A stretch of DNA of 64,000 nucleotides from assembly GCF_036311905.1 (NCBI RefSeq), contig NZ_JAZDCH010000029.1, positions 1 to 64,000 on the forward strand. The letters are read 5' to 3'. This document shows, in pieces, positions 42,097-51,243 of this stretch. How positions within the stretch are numbered: the stretch's first letter is position 1; each line of letters opens with the position of its first letter. The notes under the pieces are model-generated. The model saw only the letters and a program-made list of their open reading frames with translations. It was not told the origin of the DNA and did no database searches. Both the position numbers and the translations under genes were made by a program. This stretch comes from Brachybacterium sp036311905. GTDB taxonomy: Bacteria; Actinomycetota; Actinomycetes; Actinomycetales; Dermabacteraceae.

Positions 42097-43116
42097 TCAC
42101 CGCCCCTGCCGCCGGTACTCCCGCGGCGTCATCCCGCACGCCGCGGTGACATGCTCGTAGAAGCTCGAGAGCGAGCCGAAACCCGCGGCGGAAGCGATCT
42201 CCGCGGTGGTCATCGAGGTGGTCAGCAGCAGGCGCTGTGCCTCGGCGACCCGGCACATCGTCACGTACTCGCCGAGCGTCACCCCGACGGTGCGGCGGAA
42301 CACAGTCATCGCGTGCGACGGCGTGAGATGCGCGGCGGCGGCGATGTCGGCGATGGTCAGGGTCTCGCGATGGTGCTCCCGCACGTGCTGCGCCATCGCG
42401 GAGACGTGGCGCAGCCGAGCCGTCGGCGCGGAGCCGATGGGGGAGCCGGTGCGAGGGCTGCCCTGGGCGCCGGCCTCGGGGCCGGCGGGGGCGCTGCCGA
42501 TGGGGGCGCCGCCGACGGTCGGGTCCGCCGGATGCCCCGGCCGGATGCCCGCGCGGAGTATCCGCCGCACCGCCGCGCGGATCTCGAGCTCGGCGAGGTC
42601 CAGCGGGGCCGGGGCGAGCGCACCGCCCCCGGTGTCGTCGGGCGTCGTCGGCCCCGCGTAACCCGTCGGCGGCGCGGAGACCGTCGGCCCTGCGGACCCG
42701 GGCACCTCGTGCACCCACTGTTGCGCGAGCAGCGCCGTGCGCGCCGCGAGCTCCGGCGCGCGCACCACGAGCGGCCGCCCGCTCAGCAGCGGCGCGGTCT
42801 CCGCCTCCGGCAACCCCCAGGCGAGCACCGTCGCGAAGGGCACGTGCATCCACAGCGTGTCGCCGGGCCGCGAGTCGACCAGGCCATGGGGCTGCGCCGC
42901 CCAGAACACCGCGATCTCCCCTGCGCGCACCGTGAGCGGCCGGCCCGCGAGGAGGTACTGCAGCTGCCCATCGAGGACCACGTTGATCTCGACGTCGTCG
43001 TGCCGGTGCATCGAGAGCATGCGCGGCGGGGAACCGCGGCGGATCCACAGCCCCGCCCGCTCCTCGTCGACCCGAGCATCGAGCCCGAACCCCGGGACCA
43101 CCGTCGCGCTCGTCAT
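42097..43116 (-). CDS. AraC-family regulator with cupin sensor
   Basis: A 339-residue activator. The N-terminal cupin (about 20-110) has MHRHDDVEINVVLDGQ and AVFWAAQPHGL. A long Pro/Gly/Ala-rich linker (about 145-230) follows. The C-terminal AraC domain (about 240-335) has TIADIAAAAHLTPSHAMTVF and IASAAGFGSLSSFYEHV. It is divergent, with a 91-bp spacer, from the GH4 alpha-galactosidase gene, which it probably activates. A TACGGT -10 lies 6 nt before the ATG. Confidence 0.88.
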   Translation of the reverse strand: MTSATVVPGFGLDARVDEERAGLWIRRGSPPRMLSMHRHDDVEINVVLDGQLQYLLAGRPLTVRAGEIAVFWAAQPHGLVDSRPGDTLWMHVPFATVLAWGLPEAETAPLLSGRPLVVRAPELAARTALLAQQWVHEVPGSAGPTVSAPPTGYAGPTTPDDTGGGALAPAPLDLAELEIRAAVRRILRAGIRPGHPADPTVGGAPIGSAPAGPEAGAQGSPRTGSPIGSAPTARLRHVSAMAQHVREHHRETLTIADIAAAAHLTPSHAMTVFRRTVGVTLGEYVTMCRVAEAQRLLLTTSMTTAEIASAAGFGSLSSFYEHVTAACGMTPREYRRQGR

Positions 43117-43122
43117 CCCCGC

Positions 43123-43128
43123 ACCGTA
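43123..43128 (-). promoter_or_regulatory. -10 element of a leaderless promoter (AraC regulator)
   Basis: TACGGT on the reverse strand, 6 nt before the ATG at 43116. Confidence 0.55.
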
Positions 43129-43195
43129 GCGGGGGATCGCAGGATCCTGGAAGAGCGGGGGAGGAATCCGGGAGACCTCCGGCTCTGTGCGCCCC

Positions 43196-43201
43196 TAGCG
43201 T
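43196..43201 (+). promoter_or_regulatory. -10 element of a leaderless promoter (GH4 gene)
   Basis: TAGCGT, 6 nt before the ATG at 43208; no Shine-Dalgarno sequence is present. Confidence 0.55.
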
Positions 43202-43207
43202 GACACC

Positions 43208-44596
43208 ATGACGACGACGTTCCTCAAGACCCCCAAGATCACCCTCATCGGCGCGGGCGGATTCGTGTTCCCGTTCCGGCTGATCGGCGACATCCTCTCC
43301 TTCCCCGCGCTGCGCGAGGCGACCCTGACGCTGATGGACGTGAACCCCGACAAGCTCGGCCCGGTCGCCGCCGCGACCCGCGAACTCGTCGCCCACCACG
43401 GCTTCGGCGCCACGGTCGAGGAGACCACCGACCGCCGCGCGGCCCTCGACGGCGCCGACATCGTGATCATCACCTTCCAGGTGGGCGGGGTGGAGTCCTA
43501 CCGCCACGACGTCGAGATCCCGCGGAAGTACGGGATCGACCAGACGGTCGGTGACACCGTCGGCCCCGGCGGCGTGTTCCGCTTCCTGCGCTCGGTGACC
43601 GCGTACGACGAGATCGCGGCCGACGCCCTCGAGGTGTGCCCGGACGCGACCTTCATCAACTACGCGAACCCCATGGCGATGGCGACCGCGTACCTGAACG
43701 CGAAGGGGCTGCGCACCGTGGGCCTGTGCCACAGCGTCCAGGGCACCACCCGCATGCTCGCCCGCACCCTCGGCGTCCCCTACGAGGAGGTGTCATACCG
43801 CTGCGCCGGCATCAACCACCAGGCCTGGATCCTCGAGTTCATGCACGGCCAGGAGGACCTCTACCCGCGGCTGCGCGAGGTCATGTCCGCCAAGCACCGG
43901 CGCGGGCGCGGGGCCGACGGGCTCGCCGGCGACGACGGCGACCACTCCGAGGCCGCGGAGGAAGCGAGCACCTACGAGGGCGGCAACGAGCAGGTCCGCA
44001 CCGCGATCATGAACGCCTTCGGCTACTTCCAGACCGAGTCCAGCCACCACGCCTCCGAGTACCTGCCCTACTTCCGCAAGACCCCCGAGCTGGTCGAGGA
44101 GTACATCCCCGAGCGCTGGGACTACTACGAGATCTGCGCGGCCCACGACGACCAGGGCGACATCGACGCGCAGCTCGAGAAGCTCAAGGCCGAGCTGGCG
44201 CCCAGCGTCGAGTACGGGGCGAGCATCGTGAACTCGATCGTCACCGGCACGCCGAGCGTCGTGCACGGCAACGTCCCCAACGCCGGGGCGCTGATCCAGA
44301 ACCTCCCGGCCGACGCCTGCGTGGAGGTGCCCTGCCTCGTCGACGCCCGCGGCGTGCAGCCCACCGCGATCGGCGAGCTGCCCCCGCAGCTCGCGGCCGT
44401 GAACCGCACCAACGTCAATGTGCAGACCCTCGCCGTGCGCGCCGCGCTCACCGGGGACCTCGAGAACGTCTTCCACGCGGTGGCGCTCGACCCGCTGACC
44501 GCCGCGCTGCTCACCCTCGAGGACGCCCGCGCCATGACCGAGGAGCTCCTCGCCGCCCACGCCGACCGGCTGCCGGAGCGGCTGCGGGCGGGGTGA
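43208..44596 (+). CDS. melA: GH4 alpha-galactosidase
   Basis: A 462-residue family 4 glycoside hydrolase that uses NAD+ and a divalent metal in an oxidation-elimination mechanism. The N-terminal Rossmann motif is ITLIGAGGFVFPFRLIGDI; the metal ligands are Cys174 (GLCHSVQG) and His204 (NHQAWILE). The DVGGVESYRHD-like and TYEGGNEQ segments fit alpha-galactosidases (MelA) rather than 6-phospho-glucosidases. Cytoplasmic. A charged insert (RRGRGADGLAGDDGDHSEAA) near residue 235 looks lineage-specific. Confidence 0.88.
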   Translation: MTTTFLKTPKITLIGAGGFVFPFRLIGDILSFPALREATLTLMDVNPDKLGPVAAATRELVAHHGFGATVEETTDRRAALDGADIVIITFQVGGVESYRHDVEIPRKYGIDQTVGDTVGPGGVFRFLRSVTAYDEIAADALEVCPDATFINYANPMAMATAYLNAKGLRTVGLCHSVQGTTRMLARTLGVPYEEVSYRCAGINHQAWILEFMHGQEDLYPRLREVMSAKHRRGRGADGLAGDDGDHSEAAEEASTYEGGNEQVRTAIMNAFGYFQTESSHHASEYLPYFRKTPELVEEYIPERWDYYEICAAHDDQGDIDAQLEKLKAELAPSVEYGASIVNSIVTGTPSVVHGNVPNAGALIQNLPADACVEVPCLVDARGVQPTAIGELPPQLAAVNRTNVNVQTLAVRAALTGDLENVFHAVALDPLTAALLTLEDARAMTEELLAAHADRLPERLRAG

Positions 44597-44630
44597 GCGG
44601 GCGGGTCGGGGGTTCTGTTCCTGCGCCCCC

Positions 44631-44725
44631 AGAACCGCTGCACTCTGGGGCGAATCCGAGCCGGATTCTGCCGAGTCTGCAGGGGTTGCGGGGCGAATGG
44701 GAGGGCATTGCCCCGAGTCTGCACG
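44631..44725. repeat. Family B intergenic repeat, copy 3 (composite)
   Basis: AGAACCGCTGCACTCTGGGG, then CGAAT, a variable middle and TTCTGCCGAGTCTGCAG, followed by a second partial unit GGGGCGAATGGG…CCCCGAGTCTGCAC. It lies in the 508-bp spacer after melA. The rest of that spacer (to 45104) shows no gene; it is less G+C-rich just before the levansucrase and probably carries its promoter. Confidence 0.75.
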
Positions 44726-45104
44726 TCGTACGGGACGGGGCGGGACGATGTCCGCGGGGTCGCGGGTCGGCGCGCGGTGGGCCGGTCTGCGGCTGACCGA
44801 GGACCGGTGCGCCGCGTCGCCGACGATCCCGGAGCGGGCACCCCGTGAGACCTCCGTCATGTCGCGACGGAGCCCTCGGGATCGTTCACATCTCCCCGCT
44901 CACATGGCTCTGACCTGTACTGACGCCCTACAGCGCACAGCCTCCCTTAAGGGGTTGAGCGATCCTGTGGTCGCCGTCACGGCCGTTTGACGCGCCTGCT
45001 TCAGCACGTGTCACGGTCGATTCCGACGAGCGCCGGCGGTCGATGGCGGCTCGTCCGCCTCGGCACCGGCAACCGTCTCCCGAATCCCCGACCCAGGAGT
45101 AGAC

Positions 45105-46679
45105 GTGTCCCGTCACACCACCCCCCTGAACCCCACCCGCCGTGGCTTCGGCGCCCTTGCGCTGGGTGCGCTGGCCGCCGCCGGCACCTCCTCGGCGCTG
45201 GGCACCTCCGCGGCCCAGGCAGCCCCCGCCGCGCCGGACGCTCCCGCCGCCCCCACCGGTGACGGCCCCCAGCCCACCCCGCACACCCAGCAGGCCTACG
45301 ACCCGATCACCAGTGACTTCCACGCCCGCTGGACCCGTGCGGATGCCCGCCAGATCATGCGCACCCAGAACGACACGACCGTCGAGCGCGGCGAGAACTC
45401 CATGCCCGAGTCGATCACCATGCCGGAGATCCCCAGGGACTTCCCGATCATGACCGACGAGGTGTGGGTCTGGGACACCTGGTCGCTGACCGACGAGCAC
45501 TCCAACCAGATGAGCTACAAGGGCTGGGACGTCATCTTCTCCCTCGTCGCCCCGCGCGACATCCCCTTCGACGAGCGCCACTGGAGCGCCCGCATCGGCT
45601 ACTTCACCCGTCCCTCCAGCGCCGAGCCCGACGAGGCCTGGACCTACGGCGGCTACCTCTTCGAGGACGAGACCTCCCTGTCCAACACCGAGTGGTCCGG
45701 CTCCGCCCGCCTGATGCAGGGCAACAAGGTGCGCGTGTTCTACACCGCGACCACCTTCGGCGAGAAGCGTCCCGGCACCGACGGCAAGCCCGCCGTTCTC
45801 GCGACCGTGCTCGGCAAGATCAAGGCCACCAAGAAGGGCGTGAGCTTCTCCGACTTCGGCGAGCACGTCGAGATCGCGGAGCCCGACGGCACCTGGTACC
45901 AGACCCAGGAGCAGAACCCGTACTTCTCCTTCCGCGACCCCTTCACCTTCGAGGACCCCGCCCACCCCGGCGTGACCTTCATGCTCTTCGAGGGCTGCGG
46001 AGCGGGCGTGCCCGGCACCGCGGAGACCGACGCGACCGAGGAGGACCTCGGCTACGTCGACGGCGACCCCTTCGCGGAGACCGTCGACGAGGTCAACGCC
46101 AAGGGCGTCCAGTGGCAGCGCGGCAACATCGGCCTCGCCTGGGCGGACTCCAAGGACCTCACCTCCTGGACCATGCTCCCCCCGATCCTCACCGCCTACG
46201 GCGTGAACGACCAGACCGAGCGTCCGCAGATGATCATCGAGGACGGGAAGTACTTCCTGTTCACGATCTCCCACCAGTTCACCTACGCGGCGGACCTCCG
46301 CGGCCCCGACGGCGTCTACGGCTTCGTCGGCGACGGCATCCGCTCCGACTTCCAGCCGCTGAACTCCTCCGGCGTGGTGCTGGGCAGTCCGGTGGACCTG
46401 AACCTCCCGGCCGACGCCCCTGAGTCGCCCACCGAGGGTCAGAACCCGCGCCAGTTCCAGGCGTACTCGCACTACATCCAGCCCGGCGGCCTGGTCCAGT
46501 CCTTCATCGACAACGTCGAGGGCCGCCGCGGCGGGACCCTCTCGCCCACGGTGAAGGTGGACGTGGACGGTGCCACCGCGACCTCTGCGGTGGACTACTC
46601 CTTCGGCGACGACGGCCTGGGCCCGTACGCCTACATCCCCACCAATAAGCGAAAGGGCGGGGTCGGTCACTACAAGTGA
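45105..46679 (+). CDS. GH68 levansucrase/inulosucrase, secreted
   Basis: A 524-residue fructosyltransferase that makes fructan from sucrose outside the cell. The signal begins with a Tat-like TRRGFGALALGALAAAG and ends near AQA (about residue 39). The catalytic triad is complete: Asp124 in WVWDTW, Asp278 in FRDP and Glu372 in DQTERPQ. The acidic, Asp/Glu-rich surface suits an exported enzyme. GTG start with an AGGAG site. It converges on a GH32 gene whose product could degrade the same polymer. Confidence 0.92.
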   Translation: MSRHTTPLNPTRRGFGALALGALAAAGTSSALGTSAAQAAPAAPDAPAAPTGDGPQPTPHTQQAYDPITSDFHARWTRADARQIMRTQNDTTVERGENSMPESITMPEIPRDFPIMTDEVWVWDTWSLTDEHSNQMSYKGWDVIFSLVAPRDIPFDERHWSARIGYFTRPSSAEPDEAWTYGGYLFEDETSLSNTEWSGSARLMQGNKVRVFYTATTFGEKRPGTDGKPAVLATVLGKIKATKKGVSFSDFGEHVEIAEPDGTWYQTQEQNPYFSFRDPFTFEDPAHPGVTFMLFEGCGAGVPGTAETDATEEDLGYVDGDPFAETVDEVNAKGVQWQRGNIGLAWADSKDLTSWTMLPPILTAYGVNDQTERPQMIIEDGKYFLFTISHQFTYAADLRGPDGVYGFVGDGIRSDFQPLNSSGVVLGSPVDLNLPADAPESPTEGQNPRQFQAYSHYIQPGGLVQSFIDNVEGRRGGTLSPTVKVDVDGATATSAVDYSFGDDGLGPYAYIPTNKRKGGVGHYK

Positions 46680-46756
46680 TCGGCGGCCTGCGCCGGGAGC
46701 CCCGGGCCTGATGGCCCCTGGGTCTGATGGCGCAGGACTCGCGGCACAGCGACGAC

Positions 46757-46793
46757 GGCGCGGTGTCGCCCCGAGAAGGGGCGGCACCGCGCC
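46757..46793. terminator. Bidirectional terminator
   Basis: GGCGCGGTGTCGCCCC pairs with GGGGCGGCACCGCGCC over 16 bp (one G-T wobble) around a GAGAA loop. It lies between the converging levansucrase (ends 46679) and GH32 (ends 46869) genes. Confidence 0.85.
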
Positions 46794-46868
46794 GCGGTGC
46801 GTGCGGGGCGCCCGCCCGGTGTTCGCGCGATGTGCCCTCGGTGCCCGCGCGACCGGCCGCAGGTCGGG

Positions 46869-48578
46869 TCAGTGCGCGCGCAGGCGCAACCCTGTGAACC
46901 GCGCGGTTCCGCCCGCCGCGTGCAGGCGCACGTGCTCCTCCCCGGGGGCGGGGTGGACAGTCATCGAAGCGACGGTGCGCCCGTCGTCGAGGAATACCTC
47001 CACGCTCTGCGTGTCCACGAGCACCTGCAGATGCGCGGAGCGGGCGTCCGGGGCGATCGGGGCGACAGCCGCGGTCCGCCCCGCGAAGGGCTCTGCGTCG
47101 CCGTCCTGCGCGATCGCGCTGCCGCTGCGGTCCACGCGCAGCTGCCCGCCGCCGAGCGTGATCCGGGTGCCCCGCGAGCCGTTCGCGGACCCGACCACGG
47201 TCACCGCCGCCTCGGCCCCGTCATCCCAGCTCACGTCCATCTCCAGGCCGAACGCGCGCCCCAGTGCACCGAGCTCGACCAGGCCCTCGGGCTCGGCGTC
47301 GGCCCCTGAACCCTCGTCCCCTGAACCGTCGGCCGCGCTCTCGCCGGACGCCCCGGCGGCGACCTCCTGGTCCGCGAGGTCCCGCGCGGCGGTCGCCGTC
47401 GCGGCGAGCGTCGGCACCGGGGTCGAGACGAGCGTCAGCGCATCGTCGTCGCGCACCAGGCGCACCTCGCGCACCACCGAGTACTGGCCGTCGTAGCCGT
47501 CGGTGGCCGCTGTCGCGGAGGCCGCGCGCGCGTAGGCCCAGTTGTTCATCCAGCCGATCGCGTGGCGCACGTGCTCCGGGTCCTCCGCGGACGGCCAGGT
47601 CACCGCGGCATACCAGTCCTGGCCGCGGTCGAGCCAGCGCGGCGCGGGGTCCGCCGGGGTGAAGCGCTCACCGTCCCAGTCGCCCACCCAGTACGCGTAG
47701 TTCGTCGGCTCATCGGCGCCGCTGCCATCCAGGCTCGCGCCGAGCACCCAGTGCGCGGTGCCGTCGTCCGCGGTGAGGGGGAACAGGTCGGGGCACTCCA
47801 CCCCGCCGAGGTCCGGGCCGCCGGGATCCAGATCGCGGTAGGCGAACTCCTCGCGCGGCTCCCAGGAGCGCAGGTCCGGGGAGGTCCAGAAGGCCACGCG
47901 GTGGTCGCGGCCAAGGGCGCACACCCACTGGCCCCGTTCCGCGTCCCGCTGCAGCTTCGGGTCGCGGAACCAGGAGGCCTGCGCGAGCTCCTCCTCCGTG
48001 CGGGCGGCGGGACCGTCGGGGTTCGTCAGCACCGGCTCGGGCTCCAGGGTGAAGGTCGCGCCGTCGGAGGAGGCGGCGAGGTACTGCTCCTGCAGCTCGG
48101 CGCGCCCGTCCGTGGGCCGGGTGGCCAGCGCGATCACGGTGCCTGCACCGAGGCCCGCGGTGTCCTCCTCGTCCACCACCGCGGAGCCGCTCCACACGTC
48201 GACCCCGTCGGCCCCCGCCAGGGCCGTGCCCTGGTGGGTGAAGGTGACCAGGTCCGTGCTGGTCCAATGCGCCCAGGCGGTGGGGCCGGGAACGGTGTCC
48301 TCGGCGTGGTGCAGCCCGTAGACGTGCAGGGTGTCGCCGATCCGCACGGGGCGCTGCGGGTCACCGATCCAGCCGCCGGGCGGGGTGAGATGGAAGCGGG
48401 GGCGGAGGGTCGCGGACCCGCCGTCGGTCGCATCGGCGCGCGTGCCGGAGCTGTCGCCGTCGGCGTGCTCCGGGCCGCCCGCGCCCCGGGTGCAGGAGCT
48501 CGCCGCCAGCACCAGCGGGGCGGCGACGACGCCGGCGGCGGTGCGCTGCAGCAGAAATCGTCGGGTGGGGCGGGTCAT
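46869..48578 (-). CDS. GH32 fructan hydrolase, exported lipoprotein
   Basis: A 569-residue five-bladed beta-propeller enzyme plus C-terminal beta-sandwich. It begins TRRFLLQRTAAGVVAAPLVL with a twin Arg and a likely lipid Cys29 (ASSC). The active site is recognisable: Asp73 in WIGDP (usual form WMNDP), Asp206 in FRDP and Glu261 in ECPDLF. An Asp/Glu/Gly-rich linker near 435-460 precedes the sandwich. It probably acts as a levanase or exo-inulinase at the cell surface. The frame is open upstream beyond the start without homology. Confidence 0.88.
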   Translation of the reverse strand: MTRPTRRFLLQRTAAGVVAAPLVLAASSCTRGAGGPEHADGDSSGTRADATDGGSATLRPRFHLTPPGGWIGDPQRPVRIGDTLHVYGLHHAEDTVPGPTAWAHWTSTDLVTFTHQGTALAGADGVDVWSGSAVVDEEDTAGLGAGTVIALATRPTDGRAELQEQYLAASSDGATFTLEPEPVLTNPDGPAARTEEELAQASWFRDPKLQRDAERGQWVCALGRDHRVAFWTSPDLRSWEPREEFAYRDLDPGGPDLGGVECPDLFPLTADDGTAHWVLGASLDGSGADEPTNYAYWVGDWDGERFTPADPAPRWLDRGQDWYAAVTWPSAEDPEHVRHAIGWMNNWAYARAASATAATDGYDGQYSVVREVRLVRDDDALTLVSTPVPTLAATATAARDLADQEVAAGASGESAADGSGDEGSGADAEPEGLVELGALGRAFGLEMDVSWDDGAEAAVTVVGSANGSRGTRITLGGGQLRVDRSGSAIAQDGDAEPFAGRTAAVAPIAPDARSAHLQVLVDTQSVEVFLDDGRTVASMTVHPAPGEEHVRLHAAGGTARFTGLRLRAH

Positions 48579-48762
48579 AGCGGCTCCGGGTCGAGGCGGC
48601 GGGATCGATGCGCCCCCTTGCGCGGCCCCGACGGTAGCGAACCGTGACGGCGCACCTCCACCGGGTGTGAGGGGCGCCGCGGTCGGGACCGGCCCGGTGA
48701 TCGGTCGGCGGCCGGTCCGGCGGGTGCGCGGATCCCCCGGTGCCTCGGCGTGTCCTTCGCCG

Positions 48763-48768
48763 TACGCT
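48763..48768 (+). promoter_or_regulatory. -10 element of a leaderless promoter (truncated lacI)
   Basis: TACGCT, 6 nt before the GTG at 48775. Confidence 0.5.
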
Positions 48769-48774
48769 GGGGGA

Positions 48775-49140
48775 GTGACCTCCGCCGCTCGCCGCCGCCC
48801 CACTTCCGCCGATGTGGCCGAGCGTGCCGGGGTGCCCCGGGCGACGGTCTCCATGGTCCTCAACGGCCGCACCGAGGGCACCGTCTCGGCGGCGAACCAG
48901 CGCAAGGTGCTGGACGCCGCCGCGGAGCTGGGCTACACCCGCTCCGCCGTGGCGATGTCCCTGCGCGAGCGCCGCACCCGCACGATCGGCCTGATCAGCG
49001 ACGAGATCGCGACGTCCCCCTGGGCCGGTCGGATGGTGCGTGCCGCGAACCACGCCGCGGCGGAGCGCGGCTACATGGTGCTCGCCGCGGACCTCTCGCT
49101 GCGCGAGGCGACGATCGAGGGGGCCGTGCGGATGCTCGCT
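48775..49140 (+). pseudogene. Truncated LacI-family regulator
   Basis: Begins as a normal LacI protein: SADVAERAGVPRATVSMVLN helix-turn-helix, hinge RSAVAMSLRERRTRTIGLIS, and the first strands of the effector domain up to about residue 122 (REATIEGAVRMLA). Homology then stops abruptly. The frame runs on as unrelated residues (PPRSRLPEGLRDHDDLTRRR) through the start of the GH32 gene to a stop at 49560. About two thirds of the effector domain is missing, so a deletion has joined the DNA-binding half to the GH32 leader. The DNA-binding domain might still fold, without sugar response. Confidence 0.8.
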
Positions 49141-49177
49141 CCACCCCGATCCCGCCTCCCGGAAGGACTGAGAGACC

Positions 49178-50554
49178 ATGACGACCTCACCCGCCGCCGC
49201 ATCCCGGCCCGTGCACTTCCCGGCCCTCCACCGCGTGCACGACCGGGGCTGGATCAACGATCCCAACGGGATCCTGCACCACGACGGCCGCTGGCACGTC
49301 TACTTCCAGTACAACCCGGCCGCGTCCCGGCACGGCGACATCGAGTGGGGCCACATGGCCTCGACCGATCTCGTCAGCTGGCAGCGGGAGCCGGCCGGCC
49401 CGGTGCGCCGTCCCGGCGAGGCGGACCGGGGCGGCTGCTGGAGCGGGGTGGGCCTGGTGGACACCGCGGCCGACGGCACTCCCGTGCCGACCCTCGTCTA
49501 CTCGGGGGTCGACGGGGTGGCCAGCCACCTCGCGCAGGTGCTCGTGGCACGCACCGATGAGCGTCTCGAGCAGGTCACGCGCACCACGCTCGCTGCCCCG
49601 GTCCCCGCGGGCGTGGCGCTGGAGGGGGTCCGCGACCCGTTCCTGGTCGAGCTGGACGGCCGACGCTGGGGGATCCAGGGCGCCGGGATCCGCGAGGGCG
49701 ACCAGGTGGTCCCCGCGGTCCTCCTGTACGACGCGACCGACCTCGAGCACTGGGAGTACCTGGGCCCGCTGCTGACCGGGCACGACCCGGTGGCGGCGGA
49801 GCACGTGCCCGCCGAGATCTGGGAATGCCCGCAGCTGGTGCGCGTCGGCGAGGACTGGGTGCTGATGGTGTCGCTGTGGTTCCGCGAGGATCGGGTGCCC
49901 GGCAGCATCACCGAGTCCGCCTACCTGGTCGGGTCCCTGGCCATCGGTGAGGGCGGCCTGCCCGTCTACCGTCCCCGCTCTGGAGGGACGGTGGACCGGG
50001 GCCCGGACTTCTACGCACCGCAGGCCGTGGCCGACCCCACGCAGGAGCGGGTACTCACCTGGGGCTGGTCCTGGGAGCACCGCACCCGTACCCAGGAGCA
50101 GACCGATGCCCAGGGTTGGGCCGGCTGCCTGACCTTCCCGCGTGCCCTGTCCCTGGACGGCGACGTACTCGTCTCCACCCCGGCCGCCGAGCTCGCGGCC
50201 CTGCGCGGTGAGGAGCTCGCGCTCGCGGGCGTCGGGGCGGGCGAGGGGTCGGTCGACGAGACGGCTGGTGTGTCGGCCGACGGGGCGGGCCGCGCGCTCG
50301 TCCTGTGCGCGCCTTTCCGGGCCGAGGCGCGGCTGACCGGACCGGCGCGCGTGGTGCTGCGTCGGGCTGACGGCACCGAGGAGACGCTGCTGGAGCACGA
50401 CGGGGGCGCGGCGACCCTGCTGCTGGACGGCGGGATCGCCGAGTTGCTGCCCGCTGCCGCGACCCCGACCACGGTGCGGCTGTACCCGGGGGACGAGGAC
50501 GCCGTGGTGCTCATCGGGGCGATCGACGAGGCGTGGGAGCTGCGGCTTCCGTGA
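49178..50554 (+). CDS. GH32 beta-fructofuranosidase, cytoplasmic
   Basis: A 458-residue sucrose/fructo-oligosaccharide hydrolase without signal peptide. The nucleophile Asp28 (WINDPNG), Asp153 (VRDP) and acid/base Glu216 (WECPQL) are intact, with the C-terminal beta-sandwich from about residue 330. GGAAGGA lies upstream of the ATG. The truncated lacI gene directly upstream suggests it once sat in a regulated sugar operon and lost its regulator, and perhaps its transporter, by deletion. Confidence 0.92.
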   Translation: MTTSPAAASRPVHFPALHRVHDRGWINDPNGILHHDGRWHVYFQYNPAASRHGDIEWGHMASTDLVSWQREPAGPVRRPGEADRGGCWSGVGLVDTAADGTPVPTLVYSGVDGVASHLAQVLVARTDERLEQVTRTTLAAPVPAGVALEGVRDPFLVELDGRRWGIQGAGIREGDQVVPAVLLYDATDLEHWEYLGPLLTGHDPVAAEHVPAEIWECPQLVRVGEDWVLMVSLWFREDRVPGSITESAYLVGSLAIGEGGLPVYRPRSGGTVDRGPDFYAPQAVADPTQERVLTWGWSWEHRTRTQEQTDAQGWAGCLTFPRALSLDGDVLVSTPAAELAALRGEELALAGVGAGEGSVDETAGVSADGAGRALVLCAPFRAEARLTGPARVVLRRADGTEETLLEHDGGAATLLLDGGIAELLPAAATPTTVRLYPGDEDAVVLIGAIDEAWELRLP

Positions 50555-50648
50555 GCGGGGCCGCCGGCGGGAGCTCGTGATGGACCGGCCGTGCGGCGGA
50601 GGGATAGTCGGGGTGAGCTGCTCCCGCCCCGCCCCGCCCCGGCCTCCC

Positions 50649-50700
50649 GGAACCGCTGCACACTGGGGCGAATCCTCGCCCGATTCCCCCGAGTCTGCAG
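50649..50700. repeat. Family B intergenic repeat, copy 4
   Basis: GGAACCGCTGCACACTGGGG, then CGAAT, 13 bp, then ATTCCCCCGAGTCTGCAG. It lies in the 311-bp spacer after the GH32 gene; nothing else was recognised there. Confidence 0.75.
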
Positions 50701-50865
50701 GTCTTTCGCGGCGGGGAGACGCGGCGGCGTCTCGGCGCGCGACCGTCGGGACATCGTGGTGGCCCGGAGGATGACCCGGTACCGTGCAAGGAGCCGGGCG
50801 CAGCCGCTCGGCGGCGGTGCGGGTCCGGCCCGCACTCGCACCTCGACCTCAGGGGGATCGTCACC

Positions 50866-51186
50866 GTGGAACTGATCACCGTCGCCGGCCATCCCGAGCC
50901 GGTCAAGGCCTCGCCCGTCGCCGCCCGCCTGCTGCACGAACGTCTCGACTCCGTGCGGGACAGCCGCGGGGACCAGGCCGCGGCGGCGCTCGAGCGGTTG
51001 GTGGGGGAGCGGATCGGCACGCTCCTCGCGGCAGGGACTCCGAGCATCGACGTGGCGACGATGCGGTCGATCGTCGACTACATCGAGCTGCCCTCCGAGG
51101 ATGAGCCGGCGCCGACCGGTCTCGGCAAGACGCTGCAGGGCATCAAGGACAAGCTCGCCCAGCGCGGCGGACCGGTCGGCGGCTGA
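50866..51186 (+). CDS. Hypothetical protein
   Basis: A 106-residue acidic/helical protein of unknown function. It has a predicted helix RLLHERLDSVRDSRGDQAA, a central TPSIDVATMRSIVDYIEL and a C-terminal GLGKTLQGIKDKLAQRGG. No known domain is recognised and there is no signal peptide. GTG start with AGGGGG about 10 bp upstream. Codon use matches the neighbouring genes, which supports it being coding. Confidence 0.6.
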   Translation: MELITVAGHPEPVKASPVAARLLHERLDSVRDSRGDQAAAALERLVGERIGTLLAAGTPSIDVATMRSIVDYIELPSEDEPAPTGLGKTLQGIKDKLAQRGGPVGG

Positions 51187-51243
51187 GTCGAGGCCGTCCC
51201 GCGGCCGCCGTCCCGGCCTCCCCACAGGTCCGCCTGCGTCGGC

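Noticed and set aside
44987..45015. TTGACG at 44987 as -35 of a levansucrase promoter
   Set aside because: No acceptable TANNNT hexamer lies 16-18 bp downstream, so the promoter could not be placed.
50577..50875. Small open frames in the spacer before 50866
   Set aside because: They run through a family B repeat and show no coding signature.
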